Part shown: positions 1-10,240 of the stretch, piece by piece
Layout: every line of letters begins with the position of its first letter
Numbering within the stretch: position 1 is the stretch's first letter
DNA from: Tritrichomonas musculus
Lineage: Eukaryota > Parabasalia > Tritrichomonadida > Tritrichomonadidae
Direction: 5' to 3'
DNA length: 64,000 bases
NCBI GenBank assembly: GCA_039105265.1
Contig: JAPFFF010000010.1
Span: 868,001-932,000, forward strand
Notes under the pieces: generated by a model
Database searches by the model: none
Seen by the model: the letters and a program-made list of their open reading frames with translations, nothing else
What the model was told of the DNA's origin: nothing
Made by a program: the position numbers and the translations under genes

Positions 1-838
1 TTATTTTTTAATAAAACAATTTCGTGACAGCAAAATCATTTGATTATTTCACATTATATGCGTATTATCATAACTTGACAGCATCGTCTAGATTATATAT
101 TTTTATTATTGTAGAAATTTTTGAAATAATGCATTACCCTTGCTTTTATAGTTCTTGTAAATAATCTAATATTTTGCAAAGTTGTTTTACTTTCAAATAA
201 AAAAATAAGTATTGAAATGCTGTATAATATTAGTTTTATCTTAACGTGACAGCATCGTCTAGTTTTTTTTTTTAATACTTATTAAAAACGAGTTCATCTC
301 ATCCAATATCAAATATACTGTTGTGTTATATGTTTCCTCCGCATCATGGTATTTTTAAAAATCATGTAACAGAACGATTTTTTTGATTATTAGACCGTAC
401 GAAAATAATAATATTAGATATTCATATTAAGTTTGGTAATTCATTATAAAATTAAAAAAATAATGATAAATTTCTTTGGATATTTCAATTATCATGAAAT
501 AATTAAACAAAAATGATTATTTAACGAAAAAAAATTGAGTATTGATTTTTTTGCGTAAATTTTATATTTTTAAATCCGATCCTTTTCGTCTTATGAATGC
601 CGTTTTATAGCAAAATATTGTTAACTATATAGAAAAAAGTGTTTACTGTATATTTAAATCATTAATTTCCCAATTTCAACTACCTGATAACAAAAAATAT
701 TATCTTCTTAAAAAATTGAGAATTAATATTTTATATTACAAAATAAAAATGGCGCAAAACTGCAACGTCTATATTATTACGGGTAACATCAGCTGATGTT
801 ATTGTCACTTAATTAATTTCAATAAAAAAAGTGGCAAA
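1..838. other. AT-rich gene-free stretch
   Basis: No convincing reading frame is visible on either strand. The stretch is made of A/T runs, with two copies of a 16-base motif (separate entry). An initiator-like TCACTTA lies at about 806-812, some 30 bases before the first ATG of the next gene. Nothing else was recognised. Confidence 0.6.
76..262 (+). repeat. Two copies of a TGACAGCATCGTCTAG motif
   Basis: The identical 16-mer TGACAGCATCGTCTAG occurs at 76-91 and 247-262, 171 bases apart. Both copies are preceded by TAAC within a few bases. A shorter relative (CGTGACAGCA) lies at about 23-32. It stands out because the surroundings are almost pure A/T. It may be an end of a decayed transposon or a protein-binding site; neither can be shown here. 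Confidence 0.5.
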
Positions 839-2941
839 ATGACACTTTTTCGATATTTGTCAATAATAAATAGACACAAAAAAGTTCAAAATTTTAAAAA
901 TTTTAGGAGGAAAAAAATGAGAAAGAAATCATTCATATTGTCATCATCAGGATTAAAAAATTTGGTCCAAAATCAAAGTTATGGAGAAGACTTTAAATTT
1001 ATTTTTGGAGAACACGAGATCGAAATGAAAAATCTCTTTGCCGAATTTGTTTCCCCATATGTTTCCCAAATTCATCAATCAGATCCAACAATTAATTCTA
1101 TTCATTTTTGTAACAATAATTCAAACGAAAAGTCCAAAATAAACTACATATCGCAAATGAGTGACGAGATCTTTAAACTTTTTGAATCAATCAGCCAAGG
1201 AGGGACGATTGAAATCGACAATAAACAGTGTTTTCAGTTACAAATTGTTTCAATTCTTTTAAAAAATAAAGAAATGTTCGCCAAACTTGATGAACTTTTT
1301 GACAAAGACGATAACGAGTTTTCTGACGAGAAAGTCAGTGAAGAACTCGAGTTTCTTTCTTTTCTTGAAATGAGTTCAGAATCAGCAAAAGTTTGGAATC
1401 GTAGCAAATCTATTGAATACATTGCGTCCAATTTCTATTTGATTGATTCTAAAAAAATAATTGACCTTCCGAGGACGGTTTTTTATTCAATTTTGACCAA
1501 CGACAAACTGACAATTGAAAGCGAAGACTCGCTTCTCGACGTGATTGAAGAATTCACAAACAAAGAAAAAAGGCAAAAAAGTATAAATTCAAGCGACGAC
1601 TTTTTGAGTGACATTTATTTCTATGAAGAGGTCAATTTCGACTTTTTGAGTGAAGCCAAGTTGAAAGAATTCATTGAAAAAGTTAATCCAAATGAGATTT
1701 CATCATCACTCTGGGACAAAATTAAGAAGTGCTTCTACGTTTACATGAAAAGGCAAAATTCGCCAGAATCAGCCAAAAGAGAAGGAAACGGTTTCTATCG
1801 TCATCGAATTCAATACGCAAAAAATATCGTAGTTGGAGGACTTGATGGCCACATTCAACTTGGCGAAAAACCGAACAGCAAAAGCAAAGGTAATCATCCA
1901 GTCATCCACCCTCCGGTGAATTCGTCGCTGGATCCGTCTTCGCTTCTGTCTTTTTCTGTTTACGGCGAACATTTGGTTGCTGTCACTCGTTCTGGCTCTC
2001 TGATCGCAGTTGGCTGCAACAGCGGCGGAAGAATCTTCGGCTCGCTCGAGAAGACTGACATCAGTCAATTTAAAGAGTTTTCGATGAATGACAGCAGCGG
2101 GAGGCCGCTCGCGCCGGTTTCTGCTGTTTGCACTCGATATAGCACTCTCTACATGTTCACAAAAAGTTGTGGCAGCGGGAGGCAGCTCGTTTACTGCCAT
2201 TGTCAAATAAACGAGGGCACCCCAATTTTTCTTGACATCGGGAACCACGAACCAGTGTCACTTTTCGGCGGCGGTTCACACACTGCTGCGATCTGCACCG
2301 ATGGTGAAGTCATCTTCATCAACGGTGACTCACTCAGAAATCAGCCATCGTCTCCCATTCCGGCGTCTTCTCTTCCTGGCGGTGAGAAGGCGACGATGGT
2401 TGCGTTCCTCGACAATTCGGTTTTAGCGCTGAGCTCGAGCGGGCGGGTCTTCGCGTCAGATTTCGAATCAGGAAGCTGCGTCCTCAATTTTTCAGAAGTT
2501 TCAGAACTGTCAGACAAACAAATCGTCTGGCTGTCTGGCACTGAAAATCACTGCTTCGCAGTCACCAGTGAAGGTCGAGTCTTTGGACGTGGATCAAACG
2601 GGAATGGCAAACTCGGCTTCGGTGAAGGAACAAGTTCAGTTCCCTCATTCACAGAGATCTCGTCTCTTTCTAGCTACAAAATCAGGGCAGCCTACGCTGG
2701 AAGCTGTCATTCACTTTTCGAGACGCTTGAAGGTAAAATCCTCGCCTGCGGATGGAACTACTATTGCCAACTCCTCAACAGTAGCAGTTGCCAAGGAAAC
2801 GAAAACTTTTTCTCACCAACAGAGACGACGATCACAGGTGAAGCCACGTTCTGCATTACAGGAGCCAGTATCAACGCGGTTTTCATTGGTGGAGATCCGC
2901 CACCAAACACGCCAAACACACCAGTCCGTTATTTACACTAA
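839..2941 (+). CDS. BTB/BACK-like plus RCC1-repeat protein
   Basis: A protein of 700 residues. About 25-320 resembles the degenerate BTB/BACK-like N-terminal half of many trichomonad repeat proteins: an opening FILSSSGLKNLV-type segment, then a helical region. From about 330 to the end there are RCC1-like blades, seen as repeated pieces with G-x-H/S followed by a hydrophobic strand and a glycine-rich turn (for example around GGGSHTAAICTDGEV and GTENHCFAVTSEGRVFGRGSNG). RCC1 propellers bind proteins or act as exchange factors; the exact role is unknown. An in-frame ATG at 917 starts closer to the conserved part and could be the real start, while the initiator-like TCACTTA near 806 favours 839. 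Base composition is clearly more GC-rich in the second half than in the flanks. A 23-base A-run follows the stop. Confidence 0.8.
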   Translation: MTLFRYLSIINRHKKVQNFKNFRRKKMRKKSFILSSSGLKNLVQNQSYGEDFKFIFGEHEIEMKNLFAEFVSPYVSQIHQSDPTINSIHFCNNNSNEKSKINYISQMSDEIFKLFESISQGGTIEIDNKQCFQLQIVSILLKNKEMFAKLDELFDKDDNEFSDEKVSEELEFLSFLEMSSESAKVWNRSKSIEYIASNFYLIDSKKIIDLPRTVFYSILTNDKLTIESEDSLLDVIEEFTNKEKRQKSINSSDDFLSDIYFYEEVNFDFLSEAKLKEFIEKVNPNEISSSLWDKIKKCFYVYMKRQNSPESAKREGNGFYRHRIQYAKNIVVGGLDGHIQLGEKPNSKSKGNHPVIHPPVNSSLDPSSLLSFSVYGEHLVAVTRSGSLIAVGCNSGGRIFGSLEKTDISQFKEFSMNDSSGRPLAPVSAVCTRYSTLYMFTKSCGSGRQLVYCHCQINEGTPIFLDIGNHEPVSLFGGGSHTAAICTDGEVIFINGDSLRNQPSSPIPASSLPGGEKATMVAFLDNSVLALSSSGRVFASDFESGSCVLNFSEVSELSDKQIVWLSGTENHCFAVTSEGRVFGRGSNGNGKLGFGEGTSSVPSFTEISSLSSYKIRAAYAGSCHSLFETLEGKILACGWNYYCQLLNSSSCQGNENFFSPTETTITGEATFCITGASINAVFIGGDPPPNTPNTPVRYLH

Positions 2942-3180
2942 TTGCTTCAAATCATTCATAATTGAAAAGTAAAAAAAAAAAAAAAAAAAAAAATATTTTA
3001 CTTTTAATTGTTAAGTTCATTTTTATAATATATATAATCTTGTTGTATCGCCTTCATGATGAACTATGTTAGCAAAATAAATATATTCACAGCTTATCGA
3101 AGACCAAGAAAAATGTGTCGACGCAAGCTTTGAGATTAGCACTAATTCTTAATAAAAATGAATATATACATTTATTAAAA

Positions 3181-3325
3181 AAATATGATTATGAATATAA
3201 TTGAAAAATATGATTTTAATTTGTATTGAAAGATATGATTTTGAATTTTATTGAAAGCTATGATTTTGAATTTTATTGAAAGCTATGATTTATAATGAAA
3301 TTGAAAGATATAATTTTGAATAGAA
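3181..3325 (+). repeat. About 25-bp tandem minisatellite
   Basis: Five to six imperfect copies of a unit of about 25 bases resembling TATGATTTTGAATTTTATTG follow each other, differing by a few bases. It lies between the RCC1-type gene and the LRR pseudogene. There is no open frame across it. The rest of 2942-3490 is AT-rich with nothing recognised. Confidence 0.6.
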
Positions 3326-3494
3326 TATTAATATAATTTTATATACGTAATTCTAATGAATTTAAGGTTTGCATCAATATTTCTGCTTATTAAAAGATTA
3401 CAACAAGTGAATAATAATCAAAATAGCATAAATGACAAAATGAAGATTCATTTATATTTTCTTTTTGTAAAAAAGACAAATTATAATATTTTAA

Positions 3495-4175
3495 ATATTA
3501 AATGATATTTTAATGAAGAAGAAGGAATCGATATTTTCTTCAAAGATAAGCATTTGTTGAAAGTGTCTTCGATCCTCGTAACTGAAGAAGGAATTGACAC
3601 ATTGATCAATTTTTTGCATCCAAGGAAGCATCCTCCTCCAATTGATGAAACAGAAGAAGGAATTATAATTTTTTCCTACGAAGAGCATTCAAAGAAGTCA
3701 CAGAAGAAGGAATTTCTATCTCTTTCAAAGATGAGCATTCAGAGAATAAATTATTTTCAATTTTCTCAATCGAAGAAGGAATTGAGATCTTTTCTAATGA
3801 AGAGCATCCATTAAATGAAGATATTCCAATTGAAAAAAATGAAGATGGAATGTTTATCTCTTTCAATTTTGTTGCATCTGTAAAAAGCATAATCACCAAT
3901 CACTGTAATCGAAGCTTTTTCTTCAAATGTGATTTCAGTCAATGCAGAACATTCCCTGAATGATGAATAACCAATATTTTTTACAAAAGAAGGAATTGTT
4001 ACTTTCTCCAATGTTGAACAGCCATAGAATGCATTGCTTCCTATTTCAACAACTGTTGATGGAATTGTGATTTAAACTAATGACGAGCATCTATTCAAAC
4101 AAGTTGTTTGTAATGGCTGTCATGTTATCTGGAAAGATCAATTCTTTGTATCCGTTGAATGCACAATTATTGTTT
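3495..4175 (-). pseudogene. Decayed BspA-like leucine-rich-repeat gene
   Basis: On the minus strand several frames carry LRR_5 / BspA-type repeats of about 23 residues: a short beta strand reading I-x-I-P-S-S-[VF], then an A/S-F-x-x-C-[ST]-[SA]-L core. Clear blocks lie at about 3811-4011 (KVTIPSFVKNIGYSSFRECS), 3663-3899 (two repeats with ISIPSSIEKIE and CSSLKEIEIPSS) and 4080-4175 (NAFNGYKELIFPDNMT). The frame changes several times and stops interrupt it (for example after NNLFE near 4080), and there is no credible start or C-terminal end, so this is a broken remnant. BspA-like proteins are a very large trichomonad surface family; intact members are usually several hundred residues long. Confidence 0.75.
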
Positions 4176-4250
4176 CACTTTTTCATGATAATATCAAAAA
4201 TAAAAAAAAAACAGTTAAAAAATCAATTTTACTTAATCTTTTTCGATAAT

Positions 4251-6479
4251 TTATGCTTTAAGCACGAAAAGACGGGAATCAAAATCGCATGAATGACGAT
4301 ATTCATAAGGAGCTTCATGTCCAGCTTCTGAGTCAGAAACAATGAGACCATGATTCATGAGTTCAGAACCTGTGTGTCCTTTGTCACCATCAACTTTGTA
4401 TACCAAAGATGGATCAAGACCGAGCAAGTGAACACGTTGGTAAGCAGCGTTAACATCATTGAGAACCTTGTACCATCCGACAATAGCAGTCTTCTTATCC
4501 TTTGAAACGACCATCCAGCTCATGAAGTTTCCTTCGAAAGGAGAAACAAGACGGTAAAATTCACCGAATTGGATAATTTCACGATATTCTTTCATGAATT
4601 TGATTTGGTCACGAACCATTTGACGTTCTTCTTGAGTTAATTTGTTAAGATCGAGTTCATAACCAAATGTACCGAAGTGAGCAACATTTGCACGAGTTTG
4701 GAATGGTGTTGTTCTGCTATTTTGATGGTTTGGACATGCAGAAACATGAGCGCCCATTGCACTGATTGGATAGCAGAATGATGTTCCATATTGGATCTTC
4801 ATACGGCAAACAGCATCAGTGTTATCAGATGCCCAGCATTGAGGAGCATAATAAAGAAGACCTGGATCAAAACGAGCACCACCAGATGAGCATGATTCAA
4901 AGAGGATATGTGGGAATTTTTGAATCAAACGTTCATAAAGATTGTAAACACCAAGGATATAACGATGGAAGATTTCTCCTTGTTGATCAGCTGGGAATCC
5001 TGCAGAGAAAACTTCAGTCATTGAACGGTTCATATCCCATTTGATGTATGAAACTTTTGAGTCTGCTAACAATGTTGACATTTGTTCATAAATGTTGTCA
5101 ACAACTTCTTTACGTGAGAAATCGAGAACATATTGATTACGTCCTTGTGAAATACGACGATCTGGTGTTGAAATACGCCAATCTGGATGTGCACGGAAAA
5201 GATCAGAATCCATGTTAACCATTTCTGGTTCGAACCAAAGACCGAATTTCATTCCAAGAGCTTCAATTCTTTCTGAAAGTCCTTTGATACCACGTGGAAG
5301 ACGGTCTAAGTTTGGTTTCCAATCTCCAAGTCCTGCTGTATCACTACAACGTGCACCGAACCATCCATCATCAAGAACGAACAACTCTACACCATCATTT
5401 TTAGCAGCTTCAGCAATTGAAACAAGCTTATCTTCATTGAAATCAAAGTAAGTTGCTTCCCAGTTGTTGATGAGAATTGGCCTTGGCTTGTCTCTCCATT
5501 GTCCACGAACAAGACGTGTTCTGTAAAGATGGTGGAAGTTTCTGCTTAATCCATTTGTACCTTCTGATGAATAAACAACGACTGCTTCTGGTGTTTGGAA
5601 TGTTGCCTTTGGTGAAAGTTTCCAATCAAAGTTGATAGGATTGATACCAAGAGTAACACGAGATGTGTTCCATGTATCAACTTCAACTTGTGCAATAAAG
5701 TTTCCTGAGTAAACAAGTGAGAAACCAAGAACTTCACCTGAGTATTCATCTGTGTTTGGTCTGCGTAACATGATGAATGGATTGTGGTTTGGTGATGAAT
5801 GTCCACGTCTTGATCCAACTGCTTGAATTCCTTGCTGTAATTTACCTTCATGGAGGTGTCTTTCACGAGCCCATGCGCCATCGAAATGGACGAAATTATA
5901 ATTGGAATCTGGAAGATCAACACAAAGAGACATTGCGCTGAGAATGCGTAATTCTTGGGTTCCATTGTTGATAAATTGAACTGAACGTGCAATGGCATCG
6001 TAGTCTGAGAAAAGTGTGTAATTAAGATTAACATCGAGTCCCAATAATTTATCATGAAGATGAAGAGTTAATGTAACAGCTTCGTTTTCGTTTTCAACAT
6101 ATGTGGCTGGAAGTCCTTCAAGCTTTGGTTTTCCTTTTGTTATTGTATGTGATTGATATGCAAGATCTGTGATTAAGCTACCATTTGGTTGTTTAATTTG
6201 ATATGCTGGTCCTCTGAAATCTGTTGAGCCGTAGCATGGGTATTCTTGTTTCATGTGTTCAAGTGAGAAAAATTTGTTATCTTGGAAAACGCTTGTTTGC
6301 ATTCCACGGCTATAGTTTTCGAGAAGGTGGTCAAAATTGTCAACATCTATAAGGGCTTTTCCATAATAGAGTTGTCCAACATGATCGTTTAAAAGGATTT
6401 TCATGATGTAACTGATTCTTCCATTTGTTAAATGGAATGTTTTGCAACCTTCGTGGTAATGGACGACTGCGGAAGTCAT
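4251..6479 (-). CDS. Alpha-galactosidase, GH36, bacterial type
   Basis: Hydrolyses terminal alpha-1,6-galactose from oligosaccharides such as melibiose and raffinose. The 742 residues match the usual bacterial GH36 length (about 730). An N-terminal beta-sandwich (about 1-330) is followed by a TIM barrel (about 335-640) and a short C-terminal beta domain. Visible motifs are the barrel entry LDDGWFGAR, the nucleophile Asp482 in YIKWDMNR, the general acid/base Asp552 in CWASDNTDA, and SCSSGGARFDPG between them. The 70-residue spacing of the two aspartates equals that of characterised GH36 enzymes. No signal peptide is visible, so a cytosolic enzyme is likely. The frame is intact and far less AT-rich than its flanks. 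The bacterial-type architecture suggests acquisition from bacteria; that is inference. An initiator-like motif lies directly before the ATG. Confidence 0.95.
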   Translation of the reverse strand: MTSAVVHYHEGCKTFHLTNGRISYIMKILLNDHVGQLYYGKALIDVDNFDHLLENYSRGMQTSVFQDNKFFSLEHMKQEYPCYGSTDFRGPAYQIKQPNGSLITDLAYQSHTITKGKPKLEGLPATYVENENEAVTLTLHLHDKLLGLDVNLNYTLFSDYDAIARSVQFINNGTQELRILSAMSLCVDLPDSNYNFVHFDGAWARERHLHEGKLQQGIQAVGSRRGHSSPNHNPFIMLRRPNTDEYSGEVLGFSLVYSGNFIAQVEVDTWNTSRVTLGINPINFDWKLSPKATFQTPEAVVVYSSEGTNGLSRNFHHLYRTRLVRGQWRDKPRPILINNWEATYFDFNEDKLVSIAEAAKNDGVELFVLDDGWFGARCSDTAGLGDWKPNLDRLPRGIKGLSERIEALGMKFGLWFEPEMVNMDSDLFRAHPDWRISTPDRRISQGRNQYVLDFSRKEVVDNIYEQMSTLLADSKVSYIKWDMNRSMTEVFSAGFPADQQGEIFHRYILGVYNLYERLIQKFPHILFESCSSGGARFDPGLLYYAPQCWASDNTDAVCRMKIQYGTSFCYPISAMGAHVSACPNHQNSRTTPFQTRANVAHFGTFGYELDLNKLTQEERQMVRDQIKFMKEYREIIQFGEFYRLVSPFEGNFMSWMVVSKDKKTAIVGWYKVLNDVNAAYQRVHLLGLDPSLVYKVDGDKGHTGSELMNHGLIVSDSEAGHEAPYEYRHSCDFDSRLFVLKA

Positions 6480-6490
6480 TAAAAAAGTGA
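6480..6490 (-). promoter_or_regulatory. Initiator-like motif of the alpha-galactosidase gene
   Basis: On the minus strand TCACTTTTTTA lies directly upstream of the ATG at 6479. It fits the trichomonad initiator (TCA with the A as +1, then pyrimidine/W-rich), which normally sits within about 20 bases of the start codon. Confidence 0.5.
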
Positions 6491-8858
6491 AGTTATATTT
6501 TTTTTCTTCTTCTTTTATTCAGATAATATAATAAAAGTTTAAACTACAATTTTAAAAGTATTTTTAAAGAAAAATAAATAGTTGAAACTTTTTGTATTAA
6601 TTGGAAATATTGAAAAAGTTAAATTCATTTTTTTAATTTCATTTTTGAATATTTTTAATATTGTGTTATATGAGAGTAAAATAAATGAAAAATAAATAAT
6701 TTTTTTATTTTTTATGAGTAAAATATTAGCTTTAATTAAATTACATCTTAAAAAGTAAATATAAACCATTGAATTTTTTTTTAATCTTTATTTTTATCGT
6801 ATTAATTGAATTAATCGGCATTTGTGAGAGCTAAACTCTGAAATAATGTTCGGCCTTCTCAATTTTGATAAGATATTGAAAAATTTGTATTTTTCTTTTA
6901 AAAAATTGAAAAGGATTTTTATTATCAATTTTTCTTTATGTGTCTAGTTTAAATGTTTTATATCATTCTATGAATATAACAGGGAATATTATGAACTTCG
7001 GTTAGAAAAAATTTAAACTATCAATAATATACAATTTCGCATTCAATTTGAATAATTATTTATCTTTTAAGGGCGTACGTCCAATTCAATGATCAGAATT
7101 CAATGAGATTTCTCAAATATTTTAATCTTTTTTGGAGTAAAAAAAGTTGAAAAATAAATTATATTTTGGGGAAAATAAAATGTATATTATTTATAGATTG
7201 ATGATATATTAAAAAAAAACATTTTTATGCATTATTTTTGCGTTTTATTTCAAAATTATTTTTCGTAAAATTTTATCGGTCTAAAAAAATAATGGTTTTT
7301 TGATCGTTTAGGACAAATATCAACATTTTTGACCTAAACTTTTTCATAATTTGGAAGTATTGAAAGATGTATTCTATGAGTTTATTCAATATTGACAAGT
7401 TTACAACATTTTTGGGAAGGACGCCCGTAATATATAGTAAATATTATTTTATTTTTATATTTTTTAATATTAATAAATATATGTATATTTGTAAATTTTA
7501 TTTAATTAATTATTTTAAAATATTTATAATGATAATGATATTTTTGAATTGAGAAGTAAACTGAAAGTAAAAACTCAGACCACTAATTGAATATGATTTG
7601 AATACTATATATGATCGTTATAAATTTTTTATATTCAAATTCTTGATCGTATACACTTTTTCATATTCAAAAAAAGGTATGAGTTTTTTCCCAATTGAAT
7701 ATTATTAATTTTCAATAATTTAAAATTGAATAACAATGGGTTTTACTAAAAAAATAGTTTTGCTCTTTTTTTCATTAGGATCGCTTTCTATTTTCATGAA
7801 AATTAAAATAAAAATTATTTTCTTATTGTAAAAAAACAGTTGATACGTACTGCGCTATGTCGTGCTGTTCAATGAGATATGATCAAAAAATAAAAAGTGT
7901 AAAAAACCTTGTTTTATCGCATAACTGATAATTCTTAATGACAGCTTCTTGTTGTTGAGTGTATTACGTGAAATTTGGTGTTTTTAATTGAAAATTGGAT
8001 AAAAATTTTTCCTAATATAACAAAATACGATTTTTTTTGGAGAACAAAGGAGTATAAACCTTATTTTATTATTAAAAATAGTTATATATCTAATAATAAA
8101 TATAACTATGATGATTAATTTAATAAAGAATGTTCTAAGATACATAAAATATTAGATTTTCATAAAATTTTATTTTTCTAATTAAAAAGCTGATGTATGT
8201 TTAATTAAACATCATAAAATATTCATTTTTTTAAGTTTTGCTAATATTTATTGAAAAAATAATAATTAGATAAAATTAGAAGAAAAAATGGAACAACAAG
8301 GCAAACAAGCATAATAATAAATTATAAAATGTTCAAATATGAAAGTGTAATATATCTGTTTTTTAAAATAGGTAATATTTTTTTATTTATTTTTTATATA
8401 ACATGTCGAAAAATAAAATAAATGTCAAAAAAATTGCGGTTGGGTAACGTATGAGATTTGTACCTTAAAGAGTAAAAAATTTTCTTGATTCATATTCAGC
8501 GATTGCTTGAAGTTTTTGCAGAGATATTGATGAAATTCGTAAAAAAAAAAAGATTGGTAAAAATGAGAAGAAATATTTTATGTCATAATAATTGAGGGAA
8601 AAAATAGTGGTCTGCCTTTTTACTTTAAGTTTATGTAATATTAAGAAAAATAAAAATTTTTTCTGAAAATATTGACAAAAAATTGAATTTAATTTTGGAA
8701 AAAATCTGTAATAACTTTTTAAAGAATCAATATTTTGGATCAGTTTATATATCATACGATTCGCAATGAGCTTCTTAAAAATATAATCGAGATATTTTAT
8801 GGAATTGTTTAAAAACCAGTCTCCGTTCATCAAGCATTTTAGAAATTTATTATTAGTC
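6491..8858. other. Long AT-rich gene-free stretch left of Polinton A
   Basis: More than 2 kb of extremely AT-rich DNA. Short open frames at 6539-6769, 7367-7552 and 8465-8833 are low-complexity (F, I, K, L, N, Y) and match no family I know. No tRNA, repeat array or transposase was seen. Polinton A was inserted at the right edge of this stretch. Confidence 0.6.
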
Positions 8859-9105
8859 TTAACACTACATATAAAAGGCGTGATTTCGGACCTTCGGTCC
8901 TCAATCCCACCTTTTGAATCATTTTGAAGGATCGTCTTGAAAACCTTAAGAATTCGTTAACGATTTCCGTTGCTGAGTTGGATTTAAGAATTGGGTGTCT
9001 ATGGAGTTCAGATCGGATTCGGGAATGAAGGGTTGGAGATGAATTTATGTGATCCTTGAGAAATGATTCGAAAGTGAAGGTCTGGGAAGTTAGGTCAGGA
9101 ATCAC
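8839..9105 (-). CDS. Outward-reading ORF in left terminal repeat
   Basis: Reads from inside the left terminal repeat out through the element end; the last few codons and the stop lie in host DNA. The first 81 residues are identical to those of the ORF in the right terminal repeat. The opening FESFLKDHI and the later RSFKMIQKVGLRTEGPK resemble IEQFLKDTI and NSFSKVRNITAEGP in the 239-residue protein at the left of Polinton B, so the repeat seems to hold a shorter relative of that protein. The function is unknown. It may be simply sequence carried in the repeat and not expressed. Confidence 0.45.
   Translation of the reverse strand: MIPDLTSQTFTFESFLKDHINSSPTLHSRIRSELHRHPILKSNSATEIVNEFLRFSRRSFKMIQKVGLRTEGPKSRLLYVVLRLIINF
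8859..8863 (+). repeat. Left copy of the Polinton A target-site duplication
   Basis: TTAAC directly precedes the first base of the left terminal repeat and recurs directly after the right one. If one base at the left edge is shared with the element, the duplication is the six-base TTAACA usual for Polintons. Confidence 0.75.
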
Positions 9106-9212
9106 GACAGGCTTGGAGGTGGAGATGTGAGGGTTGATTTGAAGGGTTGGAAGGGGCAGATAGGGATCATAAGTTTTGCGATAAAGTGGTCTGAGATGAT
9201 GTGAAAATTTAA
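8864..9212 (+). repeat. Left terminal inverted repeat of Polinton A
   Basis: Starts ACTACATATAAAAGGCG and ends GTGAAAATTTAA. It matches the reverse complement of 30166-30514 over its whole 349 bases, with about one mismatch seen. It is much richer in G/C than the flanking host DNA, which makes the edge sharp. It carries an outward-reading frame. Confidence 0.93.
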
Positions 9213-9222
9213 TGAATACGAA

Positions 9223-9564
9223 ATGGAACCAACAACTAAGACTTACTTCATAACTGACACTTATGAGAACCAGTTTCCGATCGATTTTGTGTATTCAAAG
9301 AATCGTAAATATGTCGTTTTTCAGTACTGTAGGGCTACGTGTAATGGTTATCTAGATGCCGAGACGGAATGCCATGCAACGTTCATTCAAAGGGACAAGT
9401 ATTGTGATAGTCTTTTGTGGTATGCGAATCTGGCAGTTCCAGATGATAATCGTAAATATGAATATATAGGATCCAAGAGGGACTTCAAGATATATTTCAC
9501 TGACACCAAAGGTAACGAAATCAAGCCTGATGACTTTAAAGTATTCCTCAAATTGATCTACTAA
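9223..9564 (+). CDS. Small conserved Polinton protein (113 aa)
   Basis: A homologue of the protein at 60942-61292 in Polinton B: both have (Y/H)xTxxxxxxxPxDFVYSxNxKYxVxQYC near the N-terminus, a KYEY/KYEC piece in the middle, and WFTDxKGN or YFTDTKGN followed by a short hydrophobic end LLIY/KLIY. No domain is recognised. It is the first gene inside the left terminal repeat and reads inward. Conservation between two distant Polintons argues that it is a real gene. The role is unknown. Confidence 0.75.
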   Translation: MEPTTKTYFITDTYENQFPIDFVYSKNRKYVVFQYCRATCNGYLDAETECHATFIQRDKYCDSLLWYANLAVPDDNRKYEYIGSKRDFKIYFTDTKGNEIKPDDFKVFLKLIY

Positions 9565-9608
9565 ATGCAAAAATAAAGGTTAACATGAACGATATTTTTG
9601 GATGAATC

Positions 9609-10184
9609 TTAAACTAAATCATATAATCGTTTGAATTTAGCTATACTGACAGATACCTTCTTTTTGTCTGTATCAATCATGTTTACAATTTTGGTTCCAT
9701 CTTTCTTGTTACATACGTGTAGTTCTCTGAACTGTACTCCATTCCAGAAATAGAATTTGTCAACAGTCTCGTCATAATAATAGTCTTCAAATTGATGATT
9801 TCCATAATCAGTTACTTCGATTGCATCATCATTGATTTCATCAACAAATGTATATTTAACTCCACAAGTTGATGATCTGTTTCTTTGGTTAGTCGATTCT
9901 GTGCACCATCGAAGATTCTCTAAATGATAATCAGTTCGATCTTTATTTTTGTGATCAATGCATGGAAGATTATCTGGATTTGGAATGAATTGTTTAGCAA
10001 TTAGCTTATGTTTATCGTATGTCTTGCACTTTAAAGAAACTTGAACATAGCCACGTCCGATATACTCACTGATTTCATAATGATCTCGTTTACGTCTAAT
10101 CGTAAATGGATATTCATTTAATATTTCGTAATAGTCTTCGAAATCGAGAAGTGGAACGAATTCAACTATCTTTGCTCCTTCCAT
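9609..10184 (-). CDS. NUMOD4/HNH-type endonuclease
   Basis: A protein of 191 residues. The N-terminal part (about 1-60) resembles NUMOD4 (VPLLDFEDYYEI followed by a beta-rich stretch), and residues about 70-105 carry an HNH_3-type core: AKQFIPNPDNLPCIDHKNKDRTDYHLENLRW, broken here as LPCIDHKNKDRTDYHLENLR, with the His of DHKN and the Asn of ENLRW as nuclease residues. A clear homologue stands beside the polymerase in Polinton B (53687-54325). Such enzymes cut DNA at specific sites and are common in phages and large DNA viruses. It is the last of two minus-strand genes and lies about 55 bp downstream of the capsid gene. It may aid element spread or host-genome cutting; that is inference. Confidence 0.8.
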   Translation of the reverse strand: MEGAKIVEFVPLLDFEDYYEILNEYPFTIRRKRDHYEISEYIGRGYVQVSLKCKTYDKHKLIAKQFIPNPDNLPCIDHKNKDRTDYHLENLRWCTESTNQRNRSSTCGVKYTFVDEINDDAIEVTDYGNHQFEDYYYDETVDKFYFWNGVQFRELHVCNKKDGTKIVNMIDTDKKKVSVSIAKFKRLYDLV

Positions 10185-10240
10185 TTCAGTAAAGATAAAA
10201 ATATTTATTATATTCGTAAACGATTATTTCTGATAACTCT

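Noticed and set aside
1769-2248. Minus-strand frame of 159 codons within the RCC1-type gene
   Set aside because: Overlaps a well-supported gene, no family features; a shadow of the GC-richer half.
8465-8833. Minus-strand frame of 122 codons left of Polinton A
   Set aside because: Low-complexity F/I/K/L composition, no recognisable motif, no promoter-like signal.
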